Assembly (NCBI GenBank): GCA_014649555.1
Contig: BMTG01000027.1
Span: 1-40,275 of the forward strand
Direction: 5' to 3'
Length of the DNA stretch: 40,275 nucleotides
Origin: Streptomyces globisporus
GTDB taxonomy: Bacteria > Actinomycetota > Actinomycetes > Streptomycetales > Streptomycetaceae
The translations under genes were made by a program, and so were the position numbers. This document shows, piece after piece, positions 7,277 to 16,048 of this stretch (position 1 is its first letter; every line of letters starts with the position of its first letter). Below the pieces are notes generated by a model. That model saw nothing but the letters and a program-made list of their open reading frames with translations. It made no database searches and had not been told where the DNA came from.

Positions 7277-9849
7277 TCCTCATCACCCCCGCCCTGCTCA
7301 CCGTCGGCTCTCCAGCCACGGGTCGGCCACGACCTGCCCGGCACGGGCGGGTGGGTCGGCCAGGACGTCCGCTGCGCCTGCATCAGGGCGTCGAACACCC
7401 GGCGCCGCGCATCGACCGCGGGGTCCTCAGGCCGGGACACCGACGAGCCTGTGCTCCTCGGCTCGCTGCGCGGCGTGGCCACCGGTGCCGGGCGTGAGCC
7501 GACGATGACCGCGCTCGCGGCTGCGTTCCGGGCGGCGGTGCGGACCGCGGTCGGCGGGTCGTTGACCGTCCACGCGGTCGCCGCCCGCTGGGAGGCGTGG
7601 ACCGCACCGTCACGCACCGCCCTGCCCGCCCGCGCGGTGGCCTGGCCCACCGGCACCCACTCGGAGGCGTCCTCGCGGACCTGGTTCGCGGCGACCCGCA
7701 GCTGGGTCTGCGCGTCCTTGGTGTACTCCGACGCCTTGCGGCCCCCCGTTTTGACGTTGCCCGGCAGGCCGACCGTGGCCCCGTACCCGAACCGCGTGAC
7801 CGCGCTCGCCGCGCGGTAGGCCCGCAGCCGGGATGCCTTCGCGTGGACCCGCGGCCCCAGCAGCGGCCGATCAGATGCGGGATCGTGCAGGATCTCGCCG
7901 GTCTTCTTGTCCACCGCCATGTCCCCGCCCGCCACGGCGTGCGGGCCGTCCTTGGCGTGAACACCGCCGTGGGCGATGACCCGCAGCAGACGGACAGTCT
8001 CGCTCTCCTGCGGCGGCTTCTTCCCGATCAGCGCCCCGTACGCGCCGCGCAGCCCCAGCCCCCCGGCCTGCCCTGCAAGTGCGAGCGGGGCCAGGCCCCG
8101 GCGCCCCTCGGCCGATGCCGCGCCGAGCAGCGCTCCCGGTGCGAAGGGCATCCCGGCACCGTCGCCGGTCGCGGCGAGGCTGCCGAGCATCCGGTGGCGA
8201 AGCCCCAGCGCCTGATGAGCGCCGGACCCACCGGCGCCGAACAGCCCGCGCCCCCCGCCACCGTTGCCGGCGCCGTGCATGGCCAGAGCCGCACCGAGCT
8301 CGCTGTCGCCCGGCATGTGCGAACCGCCGACCTTCGCGTACCGCATGCGCGTGGACATGCGCCGTCCGAACAACGAGATCCCGGTCAGGAGATAGCGGTG
8401 CAGGGCCAGTCCGACCACGGCCAGCACGTCCAGGAGGAGCAGCCGCTCCACCATGAGGTCGGGGCCGTCGGTGAGGATCGCGTCCATCGCGATCCCGAGC
8501 AGCGGGATGAACATGCAGATCGCGAAGGTGGCGAGCATCGAGACCACGAACACCGACAACCACTTCCACACCGCCTGCCGGCTCGGGCCCGGAAGCATCC
8601 CGAGAACGAACGCGACCACCCCGCACGCGGCCGCGGCCACATCGGCGGCCTGCGCCCCGATGAGCACGATCGCGGCGGACAGCAACATGGCGCAGATCAG
8701 CGCAGCGGCGACCAGCAGCAGCGCCGCCCCGCCGGCCCGCGACCACGTGGGCGTCTGCGCGTACTCCGCCGAGGCCTTCCCGACCGGCCCGGCTTCCTTC
8801 AGCAGCGCCAGGGCGACCGCGAACTCCTGGTCCTCCGCGCTGAGAATCGGCCGGTCGGTCTCCAGCGCCTCGACGCCCTGCGTGATCTCCGGCTTCGTAA
8901 CCGGCTGCCGCTCCAGACAGAAATCCTTGATCGGCCCCCAGAGCTTCGAGCACGTTTTCCCGTCGGGCTTGTAGTCCTTCAGCCCGCCGCTCACGAGCTG
9001 GAGGTGGACGGCGTACGCCTCCTTGTCGGACTTCTTGCCGGGGTCCAGGATCCGCCCGTACTGCAGGAGCATGAACGGTTTGACGATCAGCGCGTTGGTC
9101 AGGGAATCCTGGATAGGGCGGGCGACGTCGGCCGCGCTGTAGGGCTTGTTGGCGTCGCGCTGGAAGCACTCGCGTTCCGCACCGCCGGTCGTGGACGCGC
9201 ACGGCTGCGGCCCGCTGGCGATCTTCCCGCCCCAGGAGTACGAGTCGACGGTGAGCTCGGCGACCTCGGCGGCGGCCTGCTGGGTTTCCATGAGCGGCCC
9301 GTCGGAGGACAGCAGGTAGTCCGGGCGGACGAACGCGGAGGCGGCGAACGCGGCGATGAGGAGGGTGAGGACGATCTCCCCCAGCCCCTTGCTCACCCGC
9401 CCGCGCATGAACATGACCAGCCCGAAGACGAACGCCCAGCTCAGCAGCAGCCCCTTGAGGCCGAGCGAGTCGACCACCACGTCCTTGTACGCGTCCGAGA
9501 CCTGCTGGGCCGGTTCGGCGAGCAGCCGCAGCAGCGGGAAGCGGAACGCGAACTCGATCGCCCAGCCCGCCAGACCCACCAGCATCCGCGTCAGGGTGAA
9601 CAGCCCGCTCAGCAGGAAGGAGATCGTCTGAGACTTGAACGACAGGACCGACCCGCCGTTGGCGTTCAGCTCGTACCCCTCGACGGGGACGCCCTCGGAG
9701 GTGGTGATGTTCAGCGGCGCGAGGAGATCACCGGACGAGCTGTCACCGGTGGCGGCATGCGCCACGGTCGCGTTGACGACGAGGAACACCACCGTCAGAA
9801 GGGCGACGAATCCCGCCGAGCGGGCCGTCCCACGGTCGAACCTCCTCAT
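7273..9849 (-). CDS. VirB6/TrbL-like polytopic membrane protein
   Basis: 858 aa from ATG 9849. A signal-peptide-like start (FVALLTVVFLVVNATVAHAA) is followed by a membrane helix cluster at about residues 50-165. An extracytoplasmic loop (~175-350) holds several cysteines (CASTTGGAERECF, CSKLWG, DFCLE). A second helix cluster spans ~365-500, and a long Gly/Ala/Arg-rich cytoplasmic tail follows. This topology is that of the VirB6-type channel protein in actinobacterial transfer systems. It overlaps both neighbours by 4 bp. The tail is poorly conserved in such proteins and its role is unknown. Confidence 0.75.
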   Translation of the reverse strand: MRRFDRGTARSAGFVALLTVVFLVVNATVAHAATGDSSSGDLLAPLNITTSEGVPVEGYELNANGGSVLSFKSQTISFLLSGLFTLTRMLVGLAGWAIEFAFRFPLLRLLAEPAQQVSDAYKDVVVDSLGLKGLLLSWAFVFGLVMFMRGRVSKGLGEIVLTLLIAAFAASAFVRPDYLLSSDGPLMETQQAAAEVAELTVDSYSWGGKIASGPQPCASTTGGAERECFQRDANKPYSAADVARPIQDSLTNALIVKPFMLLQYGRILDPGKKSDKEAYAVHLQLVSGGLKDYKPDGKTCSKLWGPIKDFCLERQPVTKPEITQGVEALETDRPILSAEDQEFAVALALLKEAGPVGKASAEYAQTPTWSRAGGAALLLVAAALICAMLLSAAIVLIGAQAADVAAAACGVVAFVLGMLPGPSRQAVWKWLSVFVVSMLATFAICMFIPLLGIAMDAILTDGPDLMVERLLLLDVLAVVGLALHRYLLTGISLFGRRMSTRMRYAKVGGSHMPGDSELGAALAMHGAGNGGGGRGLFGAGGSGAHQALGLRHRMLGSLAATGDGAGMPFAPGALLGAASAEGRRGLAPLALAGQAGGLGLRGAYGALIGKKPPQESETVRLLRVIAHGGVHAKDGPHAVAGGDMAVDKKTGEILHDPASDRPLLGPRVHAKASRLRAYRAASAVTRFGYGATVGLPGNVKTGGRKASEYTKDAQTQLRVAANQVREDASEWVPVGQATARAGRAVRDGAVHASQRAATAWTVNDPPTAVRTAARNAAASAVIVGSRPAPVATPRSEPRSTGSSVSRPEDPAVDARRRVFDALMQAQRTSWPTHPPVPGRSWPTRGWRADGEQGGGDEE

Positions 9850-10073
9850 CGCACCCGCCGCCCCACCAGCTCCGCCTCACCGGCAGCCGAGCCGCGCCCG
9901 GAGAGCGAAAGGAACTCCGCCGCGGACTGCTCGTACAGCTCGGAGAGGGAGGCATCCGTGACCCGCTCCAGGACCGCACTGGCTGGCGGCGTCCACACGG
10001 GGGCGGCCAGGGCCAGGACGGTGAGGCAGCACAGGGCCCACGCCACGAACAGATCAACGCTAGGCCTCGACAT
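9846..10073 (-). CDS. Small membrane protein of the transfer operon
   Basis: 75 aa from ATG 10073, overlapping the VirB4 stop by 14 bp and the VirB6-like start by 4 bp. One hydrophobic segment (VDLFVAWALCCLTVLALAA) is followed by a charged tail (LSELYEQSAAEFLSLSG). The overlaps on both sides support it as a real, translationally coupled gene. Its function is unknown. Confidence 0.65.
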   Translation of the reverse strand: MSRPSVDLFVAWALCCLTVLALAAPVWTPPASAVLERVTDASLSELYEQSAAEFLSLSGRGSAAGEAELVGRRVR

Positions 10074-12651
10074 CGACGCCCCCCTTCGACGCCTTGCCGG
10101 CCCCGGGGGTGGTGAAGATGGCCTCCTGGATGCGCTTGACCGGCGGGACGTACACCCGGACGCGGCCGACCTGCATCCGCGGATCGCGCAGCAGCATCTC
10201 GCCCGCCCGCCCCGCCTGTCCGGCCGGCGACAGGTCCATCGTCACCAGCCGCACCAAATCCTCGGATTCCGGGTCGAGCCCCAGATAGGCCAGGGCCCGC
10301 TTCGCCTGGGCCTTGTCGGTCGTGCGGGTGACGGCCCGGTAGGAGATCAGCCCGGCGCTGGCGCCCAGCTCTTCCCTGTCGTGCGCACCCAGGGCCGCTC
10401 CGGCGTAGTGCTTACGCCCGTCGTGGAGGATCTCGTGGACCAGAGCGCTGCCCTCGGCCGAGCTGGTCAGCCAGTAGATCTCGTCCATCACGACCATGCA
10501 GAACCGGTCCGGGTCCGTAAACGCGGCCTGACGGGCCATCGCCGCGACCAGATACAGGACGGCCCGGCCGATCAGCGCTTCCGGCGGCTGCTGGCGCAGC
10601 ACCTCGACGTCGGCGAACGCCTCGCGCGGCGGCAGCGTCAGCCCAGCCGTGGTGATGACCACCATGTCCGCGCCGAGATCGTCCGTCAGCGTCGCCACCG
10701 GCAGCGCCGGGTCGAACACCATCGCCGCCAGCGTGTTGGAGCTGATGATCTCCAGCAAGTCCGCCATCGTCGCGGCCGCGTCGCGCCGCACCGAACTCTC
10801 CGGCCCCTCGGCCAGCTCCCGCAGCGCGGGCAGCACCTTCGCCATCGACGGCTCCGCACCCGCAGCCACGGTCTTCACCGCCGTGTGGAGCACGGCCCCG
10901 GCCGCGGTCATCGGCCCCACACCCAACTGGAGCGTCAGGTACGCGTGGGCGTACTGCGTCGCCTCCCGCCCCGTGAAGGTCCGCAGCGGGTCGATGGAGA
11001 CCTCCGCCCGCGCCGCGTCGATGACCTGGCACCGCGCCCCGACCGCCGAACGCCCGAACCGGGCCCACTCCCGCAACGGCGTCCGGTCGATCACGATCGC
11101 CCGCGACCCCCGGTCGACCTCGGCCGCCGTCAGCTGCTTGAGCAATGTGGTCTTGCCCCCGCCGAGCTCACCGATCAGCGCGATCGACGCCGACATGTCC
11201 CTGCGGGGCGCGTCGCCGATGTTGATCAGGACCGGGCGGACCGTCCCGCAGTCCAGATCGATCCCGACCAGCGCACCGTTCGGATCCCCGACCCGCATAC
11301 TCGTGAACGCCCCCGACGCGGCCCAGTCCTCCGACAACTGGTGCTGCGTGAACTCCCGCACCTGCACCGGGCGGGCCGCCCCCGGCAGCCCCATCGAGAA
11401 CAACGCCTGCTGGAGCCCGTGCGGACGCACCAGCCGGTAGTTCCCACCGGCCACCATCGAAGCCAAGGCCCGAGCCCGCGCATCGCAGGTGACAGCGTCG
11501 TCCGCCCACACCGTCAGCACCGTCACCGACTGGACCTCGACCTCGACCCCCGTCAACGACAGCCGGGCATCCTCCTCACCCAGGTCCGCCGCCGCGCTCG
11601 GCAGCGAATGCGGCATCCCGGTGGGCTGCGCCCCGTACTGCTCGGCCTGGTCCAGCAATTCCTTCTTCTTCCGCTGGACCTGCTCCCGCGCCCGCTTGGC
11701 GGGGACGACCTCCATGTCGACGGTGAAGTCGACCGGGAAGTCCAGCACTTCCAGCTGCGCGAGCAGATCCGCGGAATCCATCGGCTGCGCCTTCGGAACC
11801 TCGGCCAGCACGAGATGCGCCTGATACCCGGTGCCCGCCTCGCACTCCACCTGCAGCCACCGCCGCAGCAGCGGGGACGCCCCGCCCTCACGCCACCACG
11901 GACCCGACTCCGACCGCTGCTTCGGCTTCGACTCCGCCTCGTCGTCTGCGGCCGGCTCCCGGCCGCCCTCGGCCAGACGCACCTGCCCCAGATCGGCATA
12001 CGACGGCGAGCGCAGCACACCCGCCCGCACCTGCCCGCCAAACTGCTCGGACCGCTCAGCCTCGACGAGCAGCGGCTCCTCAAGACCCCGGTGCACCGCG
12101 TGCTGCACCATCCAGACGATCTCCGCCGGAGTTGCCGGACGCAGCCCGAACGCCGTCCCCAGCGAGCTCTGCACCCGCTCCGCCCGCTCCCGGTACTCCG
12201 CTACCTTCTTCTGCGGAACCGGCGGCGGGGCGATTCCCAGCGCCCGGGAGAACTCACCGGTGAGCGACGACAGCGTCTCCGAGAAGTCGAACCGGCCCTG
12301 CCGGGACGCGAGCGGAACCGCCAGCCACAAGGTGCGCCGGTGCATCTCCTGCCCGGCCAGCATGTCCAGACTGGCCGCCACCGTCTCCGCCCACGGCGGC
12401 CGCCGCTCCCAGTCCACCCCCTCCACCATCCACTCGGCGAGCTCACCCGGATCGACCCGGGCCGCGAAGCCGAACAACCGCGGCGCCCCGGCCAGCGACC
12501 GCACCAAAGACGTCACCCGGCTCAGCAGCTCACTGCGCGCCTGCGGCGAGATGTAGCGGCCGCCGACCGGCTCCAGCCGCCACAGCGCCCACACGTTGCC
12601 CGACGTCGACCACACCAGATGCCCGGCGATGTGCCGGAACGGAACCTGCAT
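10060..12651 (-). CDS. VirB4-like conjugation ATPase
   Basis: 863 aa from ATG 12651, which overlaps the stop of the upstream gene (TGATG); an in-frame GTG one codon earlier is the alternative. An N-terminal domain of ~480 residues is followed by the RecA-like motor. The Walker A motif is GELGGGKTTLL near residue 495 and the Walker B motif MVVMDEIYWL near 720. The order PrgI/VirB3-like, VirB4, VirB6-like matches Gram-positive type IV secretion operons. It would energise channel assembly and substrate transfer at the inner face of the membrane. A charged linker (DDEAESKPKQRSES) divides the N-terminal domain. Confidence 0.88.
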   Translation of the reverse strand: MQVPFRHIAGHLVWSTSGNVWALWRLEPVGGRYISPQARSELLSRVTSLVRSLAGAPRLFGFAARVDPGELAEWMVEGVDWERRPPWAETVAASLDMLAGQEMHRRTLWLAVPLASRQGRFDFSETLSSLTGEFSRALGIAPPPVPQKKVAEYRERAERVQSSLGTAFGLRPATPAEIVWMVQHAVHRGLEEPLLVEAERSEQFGGQVRAGVLRSPSYADLGQVRLAEGGREPAADDEAESKPKQRSESGPWWREGGASPLLRRWLQVECEAGTGYQAHLVLAEVPKAQPMDSADLLAQLEVLDFPVDFTVDMEVVPAKRAREQVQRKKKELLDQAEQYGAQPTGMPHSLPSAAADLGEEDARLSLTGVEVEVQSVTVLTVWADDAVTCDARARALASMVAGGNYRLVRPHGLQQALFSMGLPGAARPVQVREFTQHQLSEDWAASGAFTSMRVGDPNGALVGIDLDCGTVRPVLINIGDAPRRDMSASIALIGELGGGKTTLLKQLTAAEVDRGSRAIVIDRTPLREWARFGRSAVGARCQVIDAARAEVSIDPLRTFTGREATQYAHAYLTLQLGVGPMTAAGAVLHTAVKTVAAGAEPSMAKVLPALRELAEGPESSVRRDAAATMADLLEIISSNTLAAMVFDPALPVATLTDDLGADMVVITTAGLTLPPREAFADVEVLRQQPPEALIGRAVLYLVAAMARQAAFTDPDRFCMVVMDEIYWLTSSAEGSALVHEILHDGRKHYAGAALGAHDREELGASAGLISYRAVTRTTDKAQAKRALAYLGLDPESEDLVRLVTMDLSPAGQAGRAGEMLLRDPRMQVGRVRVYVPPVKRIQEAIFTTPGAGKASKGGVDVEA

Positions 12652-13187
12652 CACGACCCCCCGACCGACGACGGCACCACCGGGAGACCGGCACCACCGA
12701 GCAACTGCGACAACCCGCTCGCAGGACCCGAATGCCTCACCGAGGCGACGCGGCCGCTCACAGCAGGAGCAGGAGCAGGAGCAGGAGCGGCCACCGCCCT
12801 GGGCGGCTCGATGACGAACGAACCCGTCAGCAGACGCGGCCGGACGTCGCGCGCCGCCCGGCCCGCGATCCGGCCCGACTGCGGCTGGCTCAGCAGCTGC
12901 ACCAGCCCGAGCACCGCCGTGGACGGCGAAACACCACCGATCTTCGCGCCACGTACCGCCCACGCCGCGACCAGCCACAGCACCACCGGGACCGGCCCCA
13001 GCCACGACCACCACGCGAACGTGTTGATCAGCAGCACCGCGCCGCCCCCGATCACCACCAACTGGGCAGGGGAGTAGGGGCCGAACCAGATCACCCAGTC
13101 GCCGAGCTTCCCCAGCACCCACGGATGGCGCCGTGCCGCGGTGTACGACCGCGCGAGCCGCCCGCGGGCCGCCGTCGCCCCGCTCAC
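12651..13187 (-). CDS. PrgI/VirB3-like membrane protein
   Basis: 178 aa from GTG 13187, overlapping the upstream stop (GTGA). Two close membrane segments at ~30-75 (LVVIGGGAVLLINTFAWW, then VPVVLWLVAAWAV) lie near the N-terminus, followed by a Pro/Ala-rich tail. The tail includes APAPAPAPA, coded by a short CAGGAG tandem at ~12763-12792. Its place immediately before virB4 and its two-helix N-terminus match the PrgI/VirB3 component that docks VirB4 at the membrane. Confidence 0.65.
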   Translation of the reverse strand: MSGATAARGRLARSYTAARRHPWVLGKLGDWVIWFGPYSPAQLVVIGGGAVLLINTFAWWSWLGPVPVVLWLVAAWAVRGAKIGGVSPSTAVLGLVQLLSQPQSGRIAGRAARDVRPRLLTGSFVIEPPRAVAAPAPAPAPAVSGRVASVRHSGPASGLSQLLGGAGLPVVPSSVGGS

Positions 13188-13489
13188 AGCACACCGCCCG
13201 TGCCCGGACGCTCCGTCAGCACGGCGGCCGGGGCGGACTGCGACGGATTCTTGACCTCGTCCTCGAACAGGTCCGCCAGCGAGTCGCGCGAGTTGTAGAT
13301 CCCCAACGCCAGACACATCGCCAGGAGCGCCCCGATGCCTGCCTTCAGCGAGGCCTTGCGCACAACGGTGATCACCACGATCGCCACGAGCGCGACCTGG
13401 AGCCCTCCGTCGGCCCAGTCCCCGAGCGTTCCGATGAACGAGTCGCCCAACTCTTCGAGCTTTCCGGCCAGCAGCATGTTCCCGGTCAC
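13184..13489 (-). CDS. Two-helix pilin-like (VirB2/TrbC-like) protein
   Basis: 101 aa from GTG 13489, overlapping the VirB8-like stop by 4 bp. Two hydrophobic helices (LQVALVAIVVITVV and GIGALLAMCLALGIY) separated by KASLK fit the small VirB2/TrbC type. The short C-terminal tail is acidic then Pro-rich. No cleavable signal is obvious, so it may be a channel subunit rather than a true pilin. Assignment rests on topology and gene order. Confidence 0.55.
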   Translation of the reverse strand: MTGNMLLAGKLEELGDSFIGTLGDWADGGLQVALVAIVVITVVRKASLKAGIGALLAMCLALGIYNSRDSLADLFEDEVKNPSQSAPAAVLTERPGTGGVL

Positions 13490-14508
13490 TTCGCCGCACC
13501 CCCGGCCGGGACCGAGCGAGCGGGGGCGGTTGCCCCGGCGTGCATGCCGGAGACCTCCCACCGTCCCGAGCGGGACCGCATCGACAGCTCGTACTCCAGG
13601 GGCCACTGGCCGCCCCCGCCGTCGACCGCGGTCACCGCCGCCCGCACCTGCACCTCGGTACCGTCAGCGGGCACCGCACCTTCGGCGACCTCGGAGTCCG
13701 CGCGGACCTCGCCGACCGCCACGGACCGGTAGTCCGATCCGCGCACCGGCGACAGCTTCGCCCCCGGCGCCAGGTACCGGCCCACCTCGCCGACCCCGAC
13801 CAGGTACGCGTCGAAGAACTCGCCCAGCGACACCGCCAGAGCACCCCGGCCCGGCAGCAGCGTCCCGAACGGCGGCTCGGCCACCTTCGCCCGACCGGGT
13901 CCCGCCACCTGGGCCGGTACACCGGTGACCGTGAACCGGCCCGCACCCTCGACGGCCGACGACGTCACCGGAACGGCGAAGTACCGCACGTCCGACTCGG
14001 AGGCCCCTTCGCTCGCCGCGCCGCCCGGTGCAGGTGCCCGGAAGTGCGCGGCGACCACGACCGACCAGGCGTCGCCCTCCACCTGGGCACTGCGAACGGC
14101 CACCGTCCGCAGCAGCTCCCCGCGGGTGAGGCCTTCGGGAAGGGCAACGTCGGGGGCGAGCGCCCGGACGGCGCGCACGGTCGCGGAGTCCGCAGAGTCG
14201 CCAGCAGACGCACCGGCGCGCAGCCACAGGTCGCAGAACAGCTCCGCCACCCCGGCGGGATCCACCCCGCGGGAAATGCCAGGCGTCGACGCGGGGCGAG
14301 ACGGAGGAGGCGTAGCGGACGGCGCGGGCGCGGCGACCGCGACCAGCAGGGCCACCGGCCCCGCAGCCACGGCAGCCCAGACCCCGGCCCGCACAAGAGC
14401 TACGCGGTGCGGGGAACGCTGCGTCGTACGGACGGCCGGCTCCGCAGCGGAGCGCAGCGAACCGGAAGACGATGCAGGCGATGGCCTGCGGGTTCGGCGA
14501 ACGGACAT
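13486..14508 (-). CDS. TcpC/VirB8-like conjugal transfer protein
   Basis: 340 aa from ATG 14508, with GAGGAGCCCGAGC as ribosome-binding site. A cytoplasmic Arg/Ser-rich N-terminus leads to one membrane helix at ~39-60 (VWAAVAAGPVALLVAVAA). Two alpha/beta NTF2-like domains follow (about 80-190 and 210-325, the second starting at FGTLLPGRGALAVSLGEFFDAY). This is the plan of TcpC/VirB8 proteins, which join the channel core to the membrane. It is the first gene of the leftward operon, so its promoter must lie in 14509-14700. Confidence 0.8.
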   Translation of the reverse strand: MSVRRTRRPSPASSSGSLRSAAEPAVRTTQRSPHRVALVRAGVWAAVAAGPVALLVAVAAPAPSATPPPSRPASTPGISRGVDPAGVAELFCDLWLRAGASAGDSADSATVRAVRALAPDVALPEGLTRGELLRTVAVRSAQVEGDAWSVVVAAHFRAPAPGGAASEGASESDVRYFAVPVTSSAVEGAGRFTVTGVPAQVAGPGRAKVAEPPFGTLLPGRGALAVSLGEFFDAYLVGVGEVGRYLAPGAKLSPVRGSDYRSVAVGEVRADSEVAEGAVPADGTEVQVRAAVTAVDGGGGQWPLEYELSMRSRSGRWEVSGMHAGATAPARSVPAGGAAK

Positions 14509-14707
14509 GCTCGGGCTCCTCGATGAGGCGATGGATCAGATGCCTCAAAGAACCCCGGCCTGCTCACCGGTTCACTCACCGCCCGAACCCACCTGCCGTC
14601 ACGGGCGTACAACAGAATTTCTGGTGACCTCACCAGCCACTCACCACAACTCCCCATGACACAAAAGGCCTACTTCCTGCCGGGCACCGTCTGGCAGGGT
14701 GTGGCAC
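14509..14707. promoter_or_regulatory. Divergent promoter region with CTCACC repeats
   Basis: This 199-bp gap separates the leftward transfer operon from the plus-strand gene. CTCACC occurs at about 14565, 14574, 14628 and 14641, the last within CAGCCACTCACCAC (14634-14647). The 14-mer recurs at 15748-15761. The hexamers could be an operator for transfer-operon control. No convincing -35/-10 pair was recognised on either strand. Confidence 0.4.
14634..14647 (+). repeat. 14-bp direct repeat, left copy
   Basis: CAGCCACTCACCAC, identical to 15748-15761. The two copies flank the plus-strand gene. Confidence 0.7.
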
Positions 14708-15655
14708 GTGACAGGCGAGGGCGATACCACTCGGGACGAGGCATGGGCGCTGGACATGCTTGCCCAGATTCATCGGGGCGCCCAGGAGGCGAAAGTACGC
14801 CGCGACATGCTGGCGGCAGCCGTCGATAACATGGCTGACGGCTTCACGCACCTGGGCCTCAAGCCGTGGAAGGGCGGTCCAGGGAGCCCGCTGCGCCAGG
14901 ACATGAAGGCCCCTCCTGTCCTGCTCGGAGACCGCACCGAGCCGGTTGCGGAGGTCCTCAGGTACGAAGCGCAGGTGAACATCCGGAGCGCCGCCGATCA
15001 GCTTCGCGGTTTCGCCGTCCTGCTTCGGGCAGAGGCATCGCTGATGGGCCCGGTCTCGGTCGCGCGGGGCATCTTCGAGGCATGCCTGTGGGCCACAGCG
15101 GTCATCGACCCGACCATCAGCACTGACGAGCGGATCCGACGCGCTCTGACACGGCGCCTCGCGCGCCTCTCGGCGGGCATCCGCCTTCAGGATCTGCTCG
15201 GCGGCACCGACCAGTTCGTGGCAGACGACGTCGACAGCGAGGACCCGCACGGAGCCAACCGCGATCCGGCGAAGGACATCGCGGACATCAAGGCCTACGC
15301 CACGAACCGGGGCTGGAAGGTGGGGAACGGCCGCCGTACCCCCGAGCTCACACGCCTCTCGGTCGACTGGCTCACCGAGAATCTTGAGCGCCGTATCGGC
15401 ATCGAGAAATATGCCTGGACAAGCGGATCATCGATGGCGCACGGCGAGCACGCCGCCGACACGGCCTTGTGGGTTGAAATGTCCCAGGACATCGGCACAG
15501 CTCCCGCCTGGCTGATCCAGCACTGGTCGAACGGTGCCTGGGCAGGACCGCGCCTCTTCCTCGCAGCGCTCGCCGACTACACAGGAAAGGACCACCTGCG
15601 CCGCGAGTATCAGCGATTCGAAAAGCTGTTCTTGAACGGGACCGGCCGGAACTGA
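14708..15655 (+). CDS. Lone plus-strand protein of unknown function
   Basis: 315 aa if GTG 14708 is used (GGCAGGG lies 8 bases upstream); GTG 14699 is the alternative. It is mostly helical and soluble, with segments such as SVARGIFEACLWATAVIDP (~120-140), an Arg-rich helix (RRALTRRLARLSAG) and SGSSMAHGEHAADTA near 240. The A-x-x-IFEA...W pattern with a later S-x-x-HG loosely recalls DUF5677/AbiV-like helical proteins, but the match is weak. It is the only rightward gene inside the window and is bracketed by a 14-bp direct repeat, so it may be an inserted cargo gene. Confidence 0.65.
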   Translation: MTGEGDTTRDEAWALDMLAQIHRGAQEAKVRRDMLAAAVDNMADGFTHLGLKPWKGGPGSPLRQDMKAPPVLLGDRTEPVAEVLRYEAQVNIRSAADQLRGFAVLLRAEASLMGPVSVARGIFEACLWATAVIDPTISTDERIRRALTRRLARLSAGIRLQDLLGGTDQFVADDVDSEDPHGANRDPAKDIADIKAYATNRGWKVGNGRRTPELTRLSVDWLTENLERRIGIEKYAWTSGSSMAHGEHAADTALWVEMSQDIGTAPAWLIQHWSNGAWAGPRLFLAALADYTGKDHLRREYQRFEKLFLNGTGRN

Positions 15656-16048
15656 GGTCGTCCAGACCCGCCGGAACTGCCCCTGTGGCGGCTGCACCCA
15701 CGTACCCGGGCTTGGCTGGCCAGAGACCAGAGGTCCAAGCATCACCACAGCCACTCACCACGCTGTCGGGCACGGTGTTCGATGCTCACCACACCGCGCG
15801 TAGTGAGACGAGCGGCCAGCGCCAGGTTGTCGCCAGCGCTGCTCCGTCCTGGAACTTGGAACGCTGTCGCTGGAGCGGTAGAGGCATTTGCCCAGTTCAA
15901 CGCGTTCCAACTCGGGTTCCAACCTCTGGAACTCACCTACCGGACGCGTGGTGAGTTCTCTTCCAGCTCGCTATTCGGAACTCACCACCGAACGAGAGCA
16001 TGGCGTTACGGTGCCGCGGGGCAGCGGCATGGTCGCCCCGGCCGGACA
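15656..16048. repeat. Repeat-rich intergenic region between convergent genes
   Basis: 393 bp with no convincing gene, between two genes that converge, so it is not expected to hold their promoters. GGAAC/GTTCC units occur at 15851-15855, 15858-15862, 15904-15908, 15916-15920, 15928-15932 and 15977-15981. TTGGAACGC (15856-15864) and GCGTTCCAA (15902-15910) form a perfect inverted repeat. GAACTCACC (15929-15937) mirrors GGTGAGTTC (15950-15958) and recurs at 15978-15986. A centromere (parS), replication origin or other protein-binding array would fit. Sequence alone does not decide. Confidence 0.5.
15748..15761 (+). repeat. 14-bp direct repeat, right copy
   Basis: CAGCCACTCACCAC, identical to 14634-14647. 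It lies 92 bp after the stop of the plus-strand gene. Confidence 0.7.

Noticed and set aside
7597-13077. A 1826-codon open frame on the plus strand
   Set aside because: It lies opposite well-supported transfer genes with Walker and membrane motifs. Its translation is dominated by Arg, Pro, Gly and His runs, as expected of an antisense frame in very GC-rich DNA.
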